A stretch of 64,000 nt of DNA from Mesorhizobium australicum WSM2073 (lineage in GTDB: Bacteria; Pseudomonadota; Alphaproteobacteria; Rhizobiales; Rhizobiaceae). The translations under genes were made by a program, and so were the position numbers. The stretch is taken from the NCBI RefSeq assembly GCF_000230995.2, contig NC_019973.1:3920001-3984000 (forward strand), in the 5' to 3' direction. Shown one piece after another: positions 8,521-17,402 of this stretch; the first letter of the stretch is position 1; each line of letters opens with the position of its first letter. The notes beneath the pieces are model-generated. The model ran no database searches and had not been told where the DNA came from. It worked only from the letters and a program-made list of their open reading frames with translations.

Positions 8521-8634
8521 AGCATGATGCCGAAAAGTGTGAAGTGGTTTTCGGACGACATCATGCTCTATCTCTTTGATTTAGAGACGGATTCAGATTT
8601 CAGGTCGACTCGACCTGAAATCATCCGGCTCTAA
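8521..8634. repeat. Compound palindromic repeat after the ABC operon
   Basis: First palindrome: AGCATGATG / CATCATGCT (8521-8529, 8559-8567) with inner CCGAAAA / TTTTCGG. Second: a near-perfect palindrome 8581-8634 whose core has 13-bp arms (8596-8608 and 8610-8622) around one base. Both look like dispersed rhizobial palindromes; there is no T-run for a classic terminator. They start directly after the ATPase stop codon. Confidence 0.8.
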
Positions 8635-8679
8635 GGCGCTCAGCCGGGCTGACGGACTTCAGCCGCCCGGGCCGAACGA

Positions 8680-8704
8680 AAACGCCGCCCGATGGGCGGC
8701 GTTT
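8680..8704 (-). terminator. Terminator of rpmG
   Basis: 11-bp stem AAACGCCGCCC / GGGCGGCGTTT with a 3-base loop, about 24 bp downstream of the rpmG stop on the minus strand. Read on the minus strand, the stem continues into GTTTTCGTT, giving a short U-rich tail. Confidence 0.75.
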
Positions 8705-8727
8705 GGCATTCCAGAGGAAAAACCAGA

Positions 8728-8895
8728 TTACTTGATCTTGGTTTCCTTGAATTCGACGTGCTTCTTGGCGACCGGGTCGTACTTGCGGAACGACAGCTTG
8801 TCGGTCTTGGTACGGCTGTTCTTGCTGGTGACGTAGAAGAAACCGGTGTCGGCGGTCGACAGAAGCTTGATCTTGATGTTTGCGGCTTTGGCCAT
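8728..8895 (-). CDS. rpmG: 50S ribosomal protein L33
   Basis: 55 codons, too short for the usual ORF cut-off, but the translation is unmistakable: [20 protein letters not shown], then [20 protein letters not shown] and a lysine-rich end ETKIK. This is the form without zinc-binding cysteines, as expected in alphaproteobacteria. It has its own promoter-like sequence upstream and a terminator downstream, so it is probably monocistronic. Confidence 0.96.
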   Translation of the reverse strand: MAKAANIKIKLLSTADTGFFYVTSKNSRTKTDKLSFRKYDPVAKKHVEFKETKIK

Positions 8896-8973
8896 GATCT
8901 CAGTCCGTTATGTTCGTGGGGTTTTGGCCGCTGGAGCACGGGAAAACACCCGGACGCGGGAAACTTGGCGCGA

Positions 8974-9002
8974 CACATAAAGAACGTGCCTGGAAAGTCA
9001 AG
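8974..9002 (-). promoter_or_regulatory. Candidate sigma-70 promoter of rpmG
   Basis: On the minus strand CTTGAC (8997-9002) and TATGTG (8974-8979) are separated by exactly 17 bases, a good match to the rhizobial housekeeping consensus CTTGAC-N17-CTATAT. It lies about 80 bp before the rpmG start. Confidence 0.55.
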
Positions 9003-9049
9003 CCCGGCTCGCCTGATGTGGCCGGCCCAAGCTGCCCAGAACGCATAAA

Positions 9050-9508
9050 TCAGGCGGTTTCCGCCTCGGATACCGCAACCTTCTTCCAGTCTCCGGTCGT
9101 GTTCCACCAGCGATTCGGATTGGCACGGTCGTCCAGCCCCTTGGAGCGGCTGGCAAGGATCGGCTGGATGCGGATCACCGGTTCCTGATAGGAATGCGCC
9201 TGGAAGATCGCTTCGACGACGCGGGCCGCCAGCGTCTGGTCGTCGGGCAGTTCGAACGAAACCTCGACCGTGCCCGGGCGGCGGCGCAATTCGGTCTCGG
9301 CGCCGGCCGCGGCCCCTTCAAGCGGCCTGTAGCGCTCGATGCCGTGTGCTGACTGATACGCGTTGCGGTCATATTTGCCCATGGCGAGCGGTGCGATCGC
9401 GACAACCGCGTCCATGATGCGGTCAACATCGGCAGTTGGAGCCTGGAAGGTTACAAGCAGCAGAAGCGTCATTCGCAGTGATGTGGTCTCAAAGCCGCTG
9501 TCGATCAT
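9050..9508 (-). CDS. YqfO/CutA-like small protein
   Basis: 152 residues from ATG 9508, preceded by GAGG at a suitable distance. The central block GKYDRNAYQSAHGIERYRPL followed by EGA and the end AIFQAHSYQEPVIRI resemble the ferredoxin-like insert domain of YqfO/NIF3 proteins (GxYDxC...FRPLEGA...AHPYEEPAYDI). In rhizobia such stand-alone domains are common and often carry misleading names. Biochemical role unknown. An internal ATG at 9472 is an alternative start. Confidence 0.65.
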   Translation of the reverse strand: MIDSGFETTSLRMTLLLLVTFQAPTADVDRIMDAVVAIAPLAMGKYDRNAYQSAHGIERYRPLEGAAAGAETELRRRPGTVEVSFELPDDQTLAARVVEAIFQAHSYQEPVIRIQPILASRSKGLDDRANPNRWWNTTGDWKKVAVSEAETA

Positions 9509-9560
9509 GGCAGTGTCCTCAACTTCGGGTATCAGGGGACACTCTTTTAACCGGACGCTC

Positions 9561-9600
9561 CTGACACGGTTCTGTCAGCATCCGCCGCGGCGCGGCGGAT
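9561..9600 (-). terminator. Double hairpin after the MFS gene
   Basis: CTGACA / TGTCAG (9561-9566, 9573-9578) and a perfect 9-bp stem ATCCGCCGC / GCGGCGGAT with a 3-base loop (9580-9600). They lie just downstream of the MFS gene on the minus strand. There is no U-run, so termination is only a guess. Confidence 0.4.
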
Positions 9601-9622
9601 AAGGGCACTCGACGGCACAGCG

Positions 9623-10801
9623 TTACAGCAGGAGCTTGCGCACGAGCCTGAAGCAGACCAGGGCGATGTAGGCGCCGAAGAACAGGCCGAGTGACCAGCC
9701 GAATCCGGAAGGCCCGAAACTGTCCATTCCGATGCCGATCGCCTGCGGGCCAAGCACCATGCCGACGCCGTAGCAGAGCACGAAGGCGGCGTTGGCGGAG
9801 GCCAGTTCGTGGCCGGAGAGCTGCGAGCCGAGATGGGCGAGGCCGATCGTGTACATGGCGGCGACGACACCGCCCCAGACGAAGAGTAGCGCGGCCATCA
9901 AATGCCAGTTCGCGGCAAAGAACGGCATGAATATCGTGCCGACGAGGCCGACCGTGGCGCAGGCGAGCAAGAGATAACGCCGGTCGGAGACGCGGTCGCT
10001 GATCATGCCGATCGGAATCTGCAACAGCACATTGCCGAGGCCGATCATGGTCAGCAGCAGCGCCGCGTCGGCTTCGGAATAGCCGATGCGACTGCCGTAG
10101 ATGGGAAACAGCGCGAAGCCGCCAGTCTCGACCGCGCCGAACACGAGCACGGCGAAAGTCGCGGTCGGCACCAGCCAGATGTAGCGCAGGAAGTGGCTGG
10201 TTTCGCTGTCGGCCACGATGGTCGGGCTTTCGTTGCGCGCGGCGAGCACCGGTATGGCAGCCAGCGTCACCAGGGCAATGATGACGCCGAACGGCCTGAA
10301 GCCGGAGCTGCCGAGATGGGCGAACAGCCACGGCCCGGCGGCAAAGCCGAGCGACAGGACGGTGGCATAGATGCCAAGCACAAGGCCGCGCCGGTGTGGC
10401 GGCGCCGACGTGCTGATCCAGAATTCCGACAGGATGAACAGCACGGTCAGCGCGATGTGCAGAACGACGCGCAGCGGAAACCACATCCAGAAATCGGGCG
10501 CGAAATGGAAACCGACAAAGGCGAGCGCGCCGGTGGCAATCATGGCGATCATGGTCCAGGCGACGCCGAAGCGCATGGCGAGCGGCGTGGCCAGCGGCGC
10601 CCCGGCGATCGAGGCCACGCCGGCGACAGCCGTGTTCAGGCCGATCATCGAGGCCGAATGACCGCGTGTTTCCAGGATGACGCTGAGCAAGGGCATGCCG
10701 AGGCCAATGGCGATGCCGACGACGCTGATCGACGAAATGGCCGCCACCATCGGCAGCCAGTGTACGCGTTCGTCGCCCTGTGGTTGGGTATCGACCGTCA
10801 T
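9623..10801 (-). CDS. MFS transporter
   Basis: 392 residues from ATG 10801, with about twelve hydrophobic segments in two halves. The A-like loops of the major facilitator family are recognisable (PLAMRFG after helix 2, MISDRVSDRRYLLLACA after helix 8). The C-terminal half resembles YcaD-type permeases. Substrate unknown. A longer in-frame ORF up to 11224 runs inside the NUDIX gene and is a shadow. Confidence 0.85.
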   Translation of the reverse strand: MTVDTQPQGDERVHWLPMVAAISSISVVGIAIGLGMPLLSVILETRGHSASMIGLNTAVAGVASIAGAPLATPLAMRFGVAWTMIAMIATGALAFVGFHFAPDFWMWFPLRVVLHIALTVLFILSEFWISTSAPPHRRGLVLGIYATVLSLGFAAGPWLFAHLGSSGFRPFGVIIALVTLAAIPVLAARNESPTIVADSETSHFLRYIWLVPTATFAVLVFGAVETGGFALFPIYGSRIGYSEADAALLLTMIGLGNVLLQIPIGMISDRVSDRRYLLLACATVGLVGTIFMPFFAANWHLMAALLFVWGGVVAAMYTIGLAHLGSQLSGHELASANAAFVLCYGVGMVLGPQAIGIGMDSFGPSGFGWSLGLFFGAYIALVCFRLVRKLLL

Positions 10802-10834
10802 GGGATGCTGAATACTCTGTCTTTTTGATCTTGC

Positions 10835-10874
10835 GCAATTCCCGTGGGAAACCGCGGCGTTTTCCTGGAATTGC
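10835..10874. repeat. Palindromic repeat, GCAATTCC type
   Basis: GCAATTCC (10835-10842) pairs with GGAATTGC (10867-10874), with GGGAAA / TTTTCC inside. A second copy of the same element is at 25549-25593. It fills the gap between the NUDIX stop and the MFS start. Confidence 0.75.
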
Positions 10875-10875
10875 T

Positions 10876-11646
10876 TTAGAGAAGTTCGCGGGTGAAGTGG
10901 TTGCGGACAAGCCGGTAGAAAGGGACAGGTCCGCCCGGACGCAGCAGCGGATCGTCGGCGAGCCGCTTTTCCAGCTCGTCCAGGATCATGCGGGTGATGT
11001 CGGGTATGTCGGCCTGCTTGGCCTTGGCGAGCGGCAGCCAGACCAGTTCCTCCAATTCGTTGGTCGGACCGCCATCGGGCAGTTCGACGGCGACGTCGCC
11101 ACGCCAGGCGCTGAAGAAGCGGGTGTCGAAGCGGCGCACCCGGTTCGGCGGCGTGATGGCGCGCGCGACGAAGCGCAATGCTTCCAGCGACGGTGCCACG
11201 CCATGTTCGACGAAACCCTGCCAATCGCGCCTGGTCGTGGCAAAGGCGCCTTTGCGGCCGATCAGCAGGCCGGCTTCCTCGTAGGTCTCGCGGACCGCCG
11301 ACAAGGCAATGGCGCGGGCGCGGGCGCGGCTGGTGCGGCCGGGGCCGGCCGTCAGCTTGGCTTCTTCGTGCTGGTCAAGTGCCGTCGCTGTCGGTATGCG
11401 GCTGTCGGCAGGGTCGGTTCGGCCGCCGGGGAACACGAACTTGCCTGGCATGAAAGCGTGTGCGGCGTGGCGGCGCCCCATCAACACCAGGACGTCGCCG
11501 CCCTTGCGGTCGAGCAGGATGAGCGTCGCGGCGTCACGCGGACGCAGGCGCCCGCCGCCATGCGTGGCAAGACCCTTGTCGAGCTTGTCGGCATCCGCCT
11601 TGGTCAGTGCTTCCATGCGCAGGGACCTAGCGGAAACTTCTTGCAT
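10876..11646 (-). CDS. NUDIX hydrolase
   Basis: About 256 residues. The catalytic helix is VRETYEEAGLLIG, matching the REXXEEXGU core of the Nudix box. The preceding glycine loop is FVFPGGRTDPAD, and the spacing between loop and helix is longer than canonical, as in the CoA/diphosphoinositol-type large Nudix proteins. I use ATG 11646; ATG 11616 is equally possible, and a start at 11775 would run into the upstream gene. Substrate unknown. Confidence 0.8.
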   Translation of the reverse strand: MQEVSARSLRMEALTKADADKLDKGLATHGGGRLRPRDAATLILLDRKGGDVLVLMGRRHAAHAFMPGKFVFPGGRTDPADSRIPTATALDQHEEAKLTAGPGRTSRARARAIALSAVRETYEEAGLLIGRKGAFATTRRDWQGFVEHGVAPSLEALRFVARAITPPNRVRRFDTRFFSAWRGDVAVELPDGGPTNELEELVWLPLAKAKQADIPDITRMILDELEKRLADDPLLRPGGPVPFYRLVRNHFTRELL

Positions 11647-11689
11647 GCGAAAGTGGCCTTGACGATTGGCGTGTTGCGCCAGCGGCGCC

Positions 11690-12124
11690 TCAGGCGCCGT
11701 GGTGGGACTCCGTCCCATCCTTTTGGCCACCGAACCCGTGCATATAGAACGCCCATTGCAGTCCGATGACGGCACCCTTGACCGGTTGCAGCAGCGCGAT
11801 GGAGAGCAGGATGGTCAAGGGCACCCATATTGCAATGTGCTGCCAGGTGGAGAGCGTCGAGGTCGCTTCCACGCCCATGAAGGCACCGAGAACGATATGG
11901 CCGACGATGACGATGACCAGGTAGGCCGGCAGATCGTCGGCGCGATGGTGATGGATCTCCTCGCCGCAGACGCTGCAGGTTTCGACAGTCTTGGTGAAGC
12001 CGCGGAACAGCTTGCCTTCGCCACAGTTCGGGCAGCGGCCCAAGAAGCCCCGCTTCATCGCCGTCCACAAGGGGCGGGCAACCCGGCCAGAGTGATGTTC
12101 GCCACCAAAAACCTGTTGTTCCAT
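11690..12124 (-). CDS. DUF983 zinc-ribbon membrane protein
   Basis: About 144 residues. Two CxxC pairs (CPNCGEGKLFRGF and CSVCGEE) form a zinc ribbon, followed by two membrane segments (VIVIVGHIVLGAFMG and a second near IWVPLTILLSIALL). This is the DUF983 pattern, common in alphaproteobacteria and of unknown function. Two adjacent ATGs (12127, 12124) exist; I chose the second because AGGAG is then 7 bases away. It overlaps the rnr stop, so it is co-translated with RNase R. Confidence 0.85.
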   Translation of the reverse strand: MEQQVFGGEHHSGRVARPLWTAMKRGFLGRCPNCGEGKLFRGFTKTVETCSVCGEEIHHHRADDLPAYLVIVIVGHIVLGAFMGVEATSTLSTWQHIAIWVPLTILLSIALLQPVKGAVIGLQWAFYMHGFGGQKDGTESHHGA

Positions 12125-14430
12125 CATCGTCTCCTGCCGCGCGGCCCCGGTCGCGTTTGCGACGCACGGGCGCGGCCCTTAGCCTTGTGAAACGACCTGC
12201 TGGAGCCTGGCAGGGGCTTTGGGTCGGTCAACATTTCGAAGCGCATCGCGCCGGCCATTGGCGCCACCTCCACGAGCCGGACCTCGACGCGGTCCGCGAG
12301 CTGGTAGCCTTTGCCCGAGCGTTCTCCGAACAGGGAGCGGGCCATTTCATCGTATATATAGTAATCGCCGCCCAAAGTTGACACCGGGATGAAACCATCG
12401 GCGCCATATTGCGGCAATTGGACAAAAAGTCCTGATTTGGTGACGCCGGAGATGCGGGCGTCGAAGCGGTCGTCGATGCGCTCGGCGAGGTAGGCCGAGA
12501 TCAGCCGGTCGACCGTGTCGCGCTCGGCAGCCATGGCGCGCCGCTCGGTGCCGGAGATCAGCACCGCAACATCTTCGAGGCGGGCCTCCTCATCCTGCGT
12601 CAGCCCGCCGGGGCCGAGACCGAGCGCGGCAATAAGTCCGCGATGCACGATCAGGTCGGCGTAGCGGCGGATCGGCGAGGTGAAATGAGCGTAACGGCTG
12701 AGGTTGAGGCCGAAATGGCCGATGTTCTTGGGTGAATATTCGGCCTGGCTCTGCGAGCGCAGCACCACTTCGTTGACCAGCGCCTCGTTGTCGGCGCCGC
12801 GCACACGCTCAAGAATGCCGTTGAACTGGCTGGGCCGCATCTGGGCGCCGCGTGCCAATGACAGGCTAAGCGTCTGCAGGAATTCGCGCAGCGATTCCTG
12901 CTTGGCCAGCGACGGCGCGTCATGGACTCGATAGACCAGCGCCTGCTTCTTGCCTTCCAGCGTTTCGGCCGCGGCGACATTGGCTTGGATCATGAACTCT
13001 TCGATCAACTTGTGGGCGTCGAGCCGCTCCGGCACGATGACGCGGTCGACCGTGCCATCCGGCTTGAGCAGGATCTTGCGCTCCGGCAGGTCGAGTTCCA
13101 GCGGCTGGCGGCCGTCGCGGCCGCGCTTGAGGATCGCATAGGCCTCCCACAGCGGCCTCAGCACAGTGTCGAGGATCGGGCCGGTCTTGTCGTCCGGAAC
13201 ACCGTCGATCGCGGCCTGGGCCTGGCTATAGGCCAGCTTGGCCGCCGACTTCATCATGACGCGGTGGAAGGAGTGCCTGATCTTTCTGCCATCGGCGGAG
13301 AAAGTCATGCGCACCGCGAGTGCTGGGCGATCCTGACCCTCGCGCAGCGAACAGAGATCGTTGGAGATGCGCTCGGGCAGCATCGGCACGACGCGATCTG
13401 GGAAATAAACCGAATTGCCGCGCTTCAGCGCTTCGCGGTCGAGCGCCGTGCCATGGCGGACATAGGCCGCGACATCCGCGATGGCGACCGTCGCGATGAC
13501 GCCGCCGGGGTTCTTCTCGTCGAGGTCAGGGGTGGCGAAGACCGCGTCGTCATGGTCCTTGGCGTCGGCCGGATCGATGGTAACCAGCGGCAGGTCACGC
13601 CAGTCCTCGCGATGGTCAAGCGTCGCGGGCTTCACCGCCTCGGATTCGGCAATGACGTCGGCCGGGAAAATGTGGGGAATGTCGTGCGCGTGGATGGCGA
13701 TCATCGAAACCGCCTTTTCGCTGGTCAGCGAACCCAGCACGTTCAGCACCTTGGCGCGGGGCAACCCAAAGCGGGAGGCTCGCGCTGGCTCGACTTCGAC
13801 AAGATCGCCGTTTTTGGCGCCGTTCTGGAATTCCTTGTCGACGATCAGCTCGGGCTGGCGCCGTTCCACCGGCTCGATGCGGAAGCTGCCGTCCTGAAGC
13901 ACGCGAAAGACGCCGAGGACAGCGTCCGTGCGCTTCTCGAAGATCTTGATCACCCGGCCGGTATAGGCAGGCCCTGACGGATCGTCGGTCGGGAAGGTTT
14001 TGGCCAGCACGCGGTCGCCGATGCCTGGCGCGGGACCGTTGCCGCTGCGCGAAACGCGGATCGAGACCACGGGAGGCTCGCCCGGACCGACTGCCTCGGC
14101 CGGGTGCGCCAGCAAGATGCCATCGCCGTCGCGGCCAAAGATGTCGAGCACGGCGACATGGGGTAGGGCGCCGACCCGGGCCAACCGCTTGCGCTCCTTG
14201 GTCAGAACGCCTTCGTCCTGCAGGTCGCGCAGGAGATCCTTCAGCCAGATGCGGTCGTCGCCGCGCAGCGCGAACGCCTTGGCGATGTCGCGCTTTCCGG
14301 CGCGATCTGGGTTTTCGGCGATATAGCGCAGGATTTCGTCGCGCGAGGGCCGATAATCGTCCTTGACCTTGGCCCGGGTGTCGGCGGTGCGGGGATCGCC
14401 GTGACTTCTTCCGGTGATCCTGCGCGCCAC
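12124..14430 (-). CDS. rnr: Ribonuclease R
   Basis: 768 residues. 3'-5' exoribonuclease that degrades structured RNA. An N-terminal winged-helix region and cold-shock-like OB folds are followed by the RNB catalytic domain, with the metal-binding aspartates in TIDPADAKDHDDAVFA and the signature HFTSPIRRYADLIVHR. A C-terminal S1 domain (about residues 640-725) and a basic tail close the protein. It starts 6 bp after topA ends, so topA-rnr-DUF983 form one minus-strand operon. Confidence 0.95.
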   Translation of the reverse strand: MARRITGRSHGDPRTADTRAKVKDDYRPSRDEILRYIAENPDRAGKRDIAKAFALRGDDRIWLKDLLRDLQDEGVLTKERKRLARVGALPHVAVLDIFGRDGDGILLAHPAEAVGPGEPPVVSIRVSRSGNGPAPGIGDRVLAKTFPTDDPSGPAYTGRVIKIFEKRTDAVLGVFRVLQDGSFRIEPVERRQPELIVDKEFQNGAKNGDLVEVEPARASRFGLPRAKVLNVLGSLTSEKAVSMIAIHAHDIPHIFPADVIAESEAVKPATLDHREDWRDLPLVTIDPADAKDHDDAVFATPDLDEKNPGGVIATVAIADVAAYVRHGTALDREALKRGNSVYFPDRVVPMLPERISNDLCSLREGQDRPALAVRMTFSADGRKIRHSFHRVMMKSAAKLAYSQAQAAIDGVPDDKTGPILDTVLRPLWEAYAILKRGRDGRQPLELDLPERKILLKPDGTVDRVIVPERLDAHKLIEEFMIQANVAAAETLEGKKQALVYRVHDAPSLAKQESLREFLQTLSLSLARGAQMRPSQFNGILERVRGADNEALVNEVVLRSQSQAEYSPKNIGHFGLNLSRYAHFTSPIRRYADLIVHRGLIAALGLGPGGLTQDEEARLEDVAVLISGTERRAMAAERDTVDRLISAYLAERIDDRFDARISGVTKSGLFVQLPQYGADGFIPVSTLGGDYYIYDEMARSLFGERSGKGYQLADRVEVRLVEVAPMAGAMRFEMLTDPKPLPGSSRSFHKAKGRARASQTRPGPRGRRR

Positions 14431-14436
14431 GCCGTT

Positions 14437-17058
14437 CTACCCTTTTTTCTTCGCGGCCGGCTTCTTGGCCGCTGTTTTCTTGGCGGCGGGGGCTTTGGTT
14501 GCCGCCGCCTTGCGGAACGGCTTCTTGCCACCGCCGCCCTTGGCTTCCTTTTCGGCGATCAGCGCCAGCGCATCCTCGATCGTCACCGATTGCGGATCCT
14601 TGCCCTTGGGCAGCGTGGCGTTGACCTTGCCGAAATTGACGTAGGGGCCGTACTTGCCGTCGCGCACGACGATCTTGCCGCCGCCATCCGGATGGTCGCC
14701 AAGCTCCTTCAGAGCCGCAGCCGTGCCACCATTGCGGCCACCCTTGCCCTTGGACTGCTTCTCGGCAATCACCGTGACGGCACGGTTGAGGCCAATGGAA
14801 AACACATCCTCGATGCTGTCTAGATTGGCGTAGGTGCCATCGTGCAGCACGAACGGCCCGTAACGGCCGAGGCCGGCCGAGATCATCTTGCCGGATTCGG
14901 GATGTTTGCCCACGTCGCGCGGCAGCCCCAGCAAGGCGAGCGCCTTCTCATGGTCGATGGAATCAGGCGTCCAGCCCTTGGGCAGGCTCGAACGCTTTGC
15001 CTCCTTGCCGTCGCCGCGCTGGATGTAGGGGCCGAAGCGGCCGGAGCGCAGCGTGATTTCCTCGGCCGTATAAGGATCCTTGCCCAGCACCTTGGTGCCG
15101 TCCTCGCCGCCGCCATTCTCGCCATTGGGATTGGCGGCGTCGCCGAGCTGGCGGGTGAAGGAGCATTCGGGATAGTTCGAGCAGCCGACGAAAGCGCCGA
15201 ACTTGCCGAGCTTCAGCGACAGATTACCGGTGCCGCATTTGGGGCAGATGCGCGGGTTGGAACCGTCCTCGCGGGCGGGAAAAACCAGCGGCGCCAGTTC
15301 CTCGTTCAGCGCATCGAGCACATCGGTGACGCGCAGCTCCTTGATGTCGGCGACGGCGCCCGAAAAATCCTTCCAGAAATCGCGCAGCACGTCCTTCCAG
15401 GCGAGCTTGCCGTCGGAGATCTCGTCGAGCTTTTCTTCCAGCGATGCCGTGAAGTCATACTCTACATAGCGCTCGAAGAAGCTTTCCAGGAAGGCCGACA
15501 GCAGGCGGCCCTTGGCCTGCGGCACCAGCCGGCGCTTGTCGATGGTGACGTAGTCTCGGTCCTCGAGCGTCTTCAGGATCGCGGTGTAGGTCGAGGGGCG
15601 GCCGATGCCGAGTTCTTCCAGCTTCTTGATCAGCGACGCCTCGGAGTAGCGCGGCGGCGGCTCGGTCGTGTGCTGGGTGGCATTGATCGCGCGGCGGGCA
15701 AGCTGCTCGCCGGAGCGGATCTCCGGCAGACGGCGGTTTTCCTCGTCTTCGGCGTCGTCCTCCTTCTGATCGGTGTAGGCGGCGATGAAGCCGTCGAAGC
15801 GAACGACCGAACCGACAGCGCGAAGTTCAGCGGTGCGGGCGCCATTCAGCGCCTCGATCTCGACAGTGGTGCGCTCGATCTCGGCCGACTGCATCTGGCT
15901 TGCGATGGCGCGCTTCCAGATCAGTTCATAAAGCCGCATCTGGTCGGAATCGAGATATTGCCTGACCGATGCAGGGGTGCGCATGAAATCCGTCGGCCGG
16001 ATGGCCTCGTGCGCTTCCTGCGCGTTCTTGGCCTTGGCGGTGTACTGGCGTGGTTTCTCCGGCAGGTACTTCGGGCCGAATTCCTTGGCGATGGCATCGC
16101 GCGCGGCGTCGATCGCCTCGGGGGCCATCTGCACGCCGTCGGTTCGCATATAGGTGATCAGGCCGGTGGTCTCGCCGCCGATCTCCATGCCCTCATAGAG
16201 CCGCTGGGCCACCTGCATGGTGCGCGTGGCCGAGAAGCCGAGGCCCGATGAGGCGGCCTGCTGCAATGTCGAGGTGGTGAAGGGCGGACCGGGGTTGCGC
16301 TTGGTTGGCTTGGCTTCGACGGACAGCGCCTTGAAGGTGGCGCCTTCGAGCATCGCCTTGATGTCGTCGGCCTGTGCCTTGTTGGCAATGTCGAGCTTTT
16401 GCAGCTTCTTGCGCTCGAAGGCGGTGAGGCGGGCTTCGAAGGTCTCGTTGCGCGGTGTGCCGAGGAGAGCTGATATCTGCCAATATTCCTCGCGGATGAA
16501 GCGCTCGATCTCGGATTCGCGGTCGCAGACCAGGCGCAGCGCCACCGACTGGACGCGGCCGGCGGAGCGGGCGCCCGGCAATTTGCGCCACAGGACAGGC
16601 GACAGGGTGAAGCCGACGAGATAGTCGAGCGCGCGGCGGGCCAGATAAGCGTCGACCAGCGGCGCATCGATCTGGCGCGGATTGGCCATCGCCTCCAGCA
16701 CCGACGATTTGGTGATGGCGTTGAAGACGACGCGGCTGACCGGCTTGTCCTTCAGCGCGCGCTTCTGCTTGAGCACTTCCAGAACGTGCCAGGAGATGGC
16801 TTCACCTTCGCGATCCGGGTCGGTGGCGAGGATCAGGCCGTCGGCGTCCTTGACTGCCTTGGCGATGTCGGCGAGCCGCTTGCCGGAGGCGGTGTCGACC
16901 GCCCAGGACATGGCAAAATCTTCATCCGGGCGCACCGAGCCATCCTTGGCCGGCAAATCGCGGACATGGCCGAACGAGGCCAGAACCTTGTAGTTCCTGC
17001 CCAGATATTTGTTGATTGTTTTTGCCTTGGCCGGCGATTCGACGACGACGACGTCCAT
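14437..17058 (-). CDS. topA: DNA topoisomerase I
   Basis: 873 residues. Relaxes negative supercoils. The Toprim domain is at the N-terminus (VVVESPAKAKTI, then ATDPDREGEAISWH), and the active-site tyrosine is in GLITYMRTDG. The tail has one four-cysteine zinc finger (CPKCGTGN...CSNYPEC), then several alphaproteobacterial repeats of the GRYGPFV/GKYGPYV type, and ends in an Ala-Lys-rich stretch that probably binds DNA or RNA. First gene of the topA-rnr-DUF983 operon. Confidence 0.96.
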   Translation of the reverse strand: MDVVVVESPAKAKTINKYLGRNYKVLASFGHVRDLPAKDGSVRPDEDFAMSWAVDTASGKRLADIAKAVKDADGLILATDPDREGEAISWHVLEVLKQKRALKDKPVSRVVFNAITKSSVLEAMANPRQIDAPLVDAYLARRALDYLVGFTLSPVLWRKLPGARSAGRVQSVALRLVCDRESEIERFIREEYWQISALLGTPRNETFEARLTAFERKKLQKLDIANKAQADDIKAMLEGATFKALSVEAKPTKRNPGPPFTTSTLQQAASSGLGFSATRTMQVAQRLYEGMEIGGETTGLITYMRTDGVQMAPEAIDAARDAIAKEFGPKYLPEKPRQYTAKAKNAQEAHEAIRPTDFMRTPASVRQYLDSDQMRLYELIWKRAIASQMQSAEIERTTVEIEALNGARTAELRAVGSVVRFDGFIAAYTDQKEDDAEDEENRRLPEIRSGEQLARRAINATQHTTEPPPRYSEASLIKKLEELGIGRPSTYTAILKTLEDRDYVTIDKRRLVPQAKGRLLSAFLESFFERYVEYDFTASLEEKLDEISDGKLAWKDVLRDFWKDFSGAVADIKELRVTDVLDALNEELAPLVFPAREDGSNPRICPKCGTGNLSLKLGKFGAFVGCSNYPECSFTRQLGDAANPNGENGGGEDGTKVLGKDPYTAEEITLRSGRFGPYIQRGDGKEAKRSSLPKGWTPDSIDHEKALALLGLPRDVGKHPESGKMISAGLGRYGPFVLHDGTYANLDSIEDVFSIGLNRAVTVIAEKQSKGKGGRNGGTAAALKELGDHPDGGGKIVVRDGKYGPYVNFGKVNATLPKGKDPQSVTIEDALALIAEKEAKGGGGKKPFRKAAATKAPAAKKTAAKKPAAKKKG

Positions 17059-17402
17059 GAGGTCTCATATCAGCTGTGATGCGGCAGAAGAATTCCGCTG
17101 CGCGCGACGAAATCTCGGTTCTGTTCGTCGCTCACATGGCCGCGCTTTTGCATCCGGTCAAGGGCAAGCGCCCAAATTGCGGGGCCGCTGACAGCAATAC
17201 ACTCTTAGAGTGTATGGAGAACATCACATATTTTAGAATGAGTGGGCGCAAGCCTCGGAAGATTGGGAGAGGTTCAATTTGTTGCTGGTCCAATCGGCCT
17301 GGAATGGGTCAAGTCGAGTCCGTGACGGCCCGGTCGCCGGACTTGGAGGGATGCCCGGCGGCCGGTGAGAAGTCCCGTTTGGCGGAACTCCCGATGGGGA
17401 AA
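17059..17402. other. Intergenic region between topA and the secreted repeat protein
   Basis: 344 bp upstream of topA (minus) and downstream of the secreted protein (minus). It holds the topA promoter region and one perfect short palindrome (17197-17215). An open frame runs across it on the + strand but continues antisense into the next gene and looks like a shadow. I see no gene here. Confidence 0.5.
17197..17215. promoter_or_regulatory. Perfect palindrome, possible operator
   Basis: ATACACTC-TTA-GAGTGTAT: 8-bp arms and a 3-base spacer, AT-richer than its surroundings, about 140 bp upstream of topA. The shape fits a dimeric repressor site; I do not know the protein. Confidence 0.4.

Noticed and set aside
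14842-16251. 469-codon + strand frame inside topA
   Set aside because: Antisense shadow of topA without domain or start signal.
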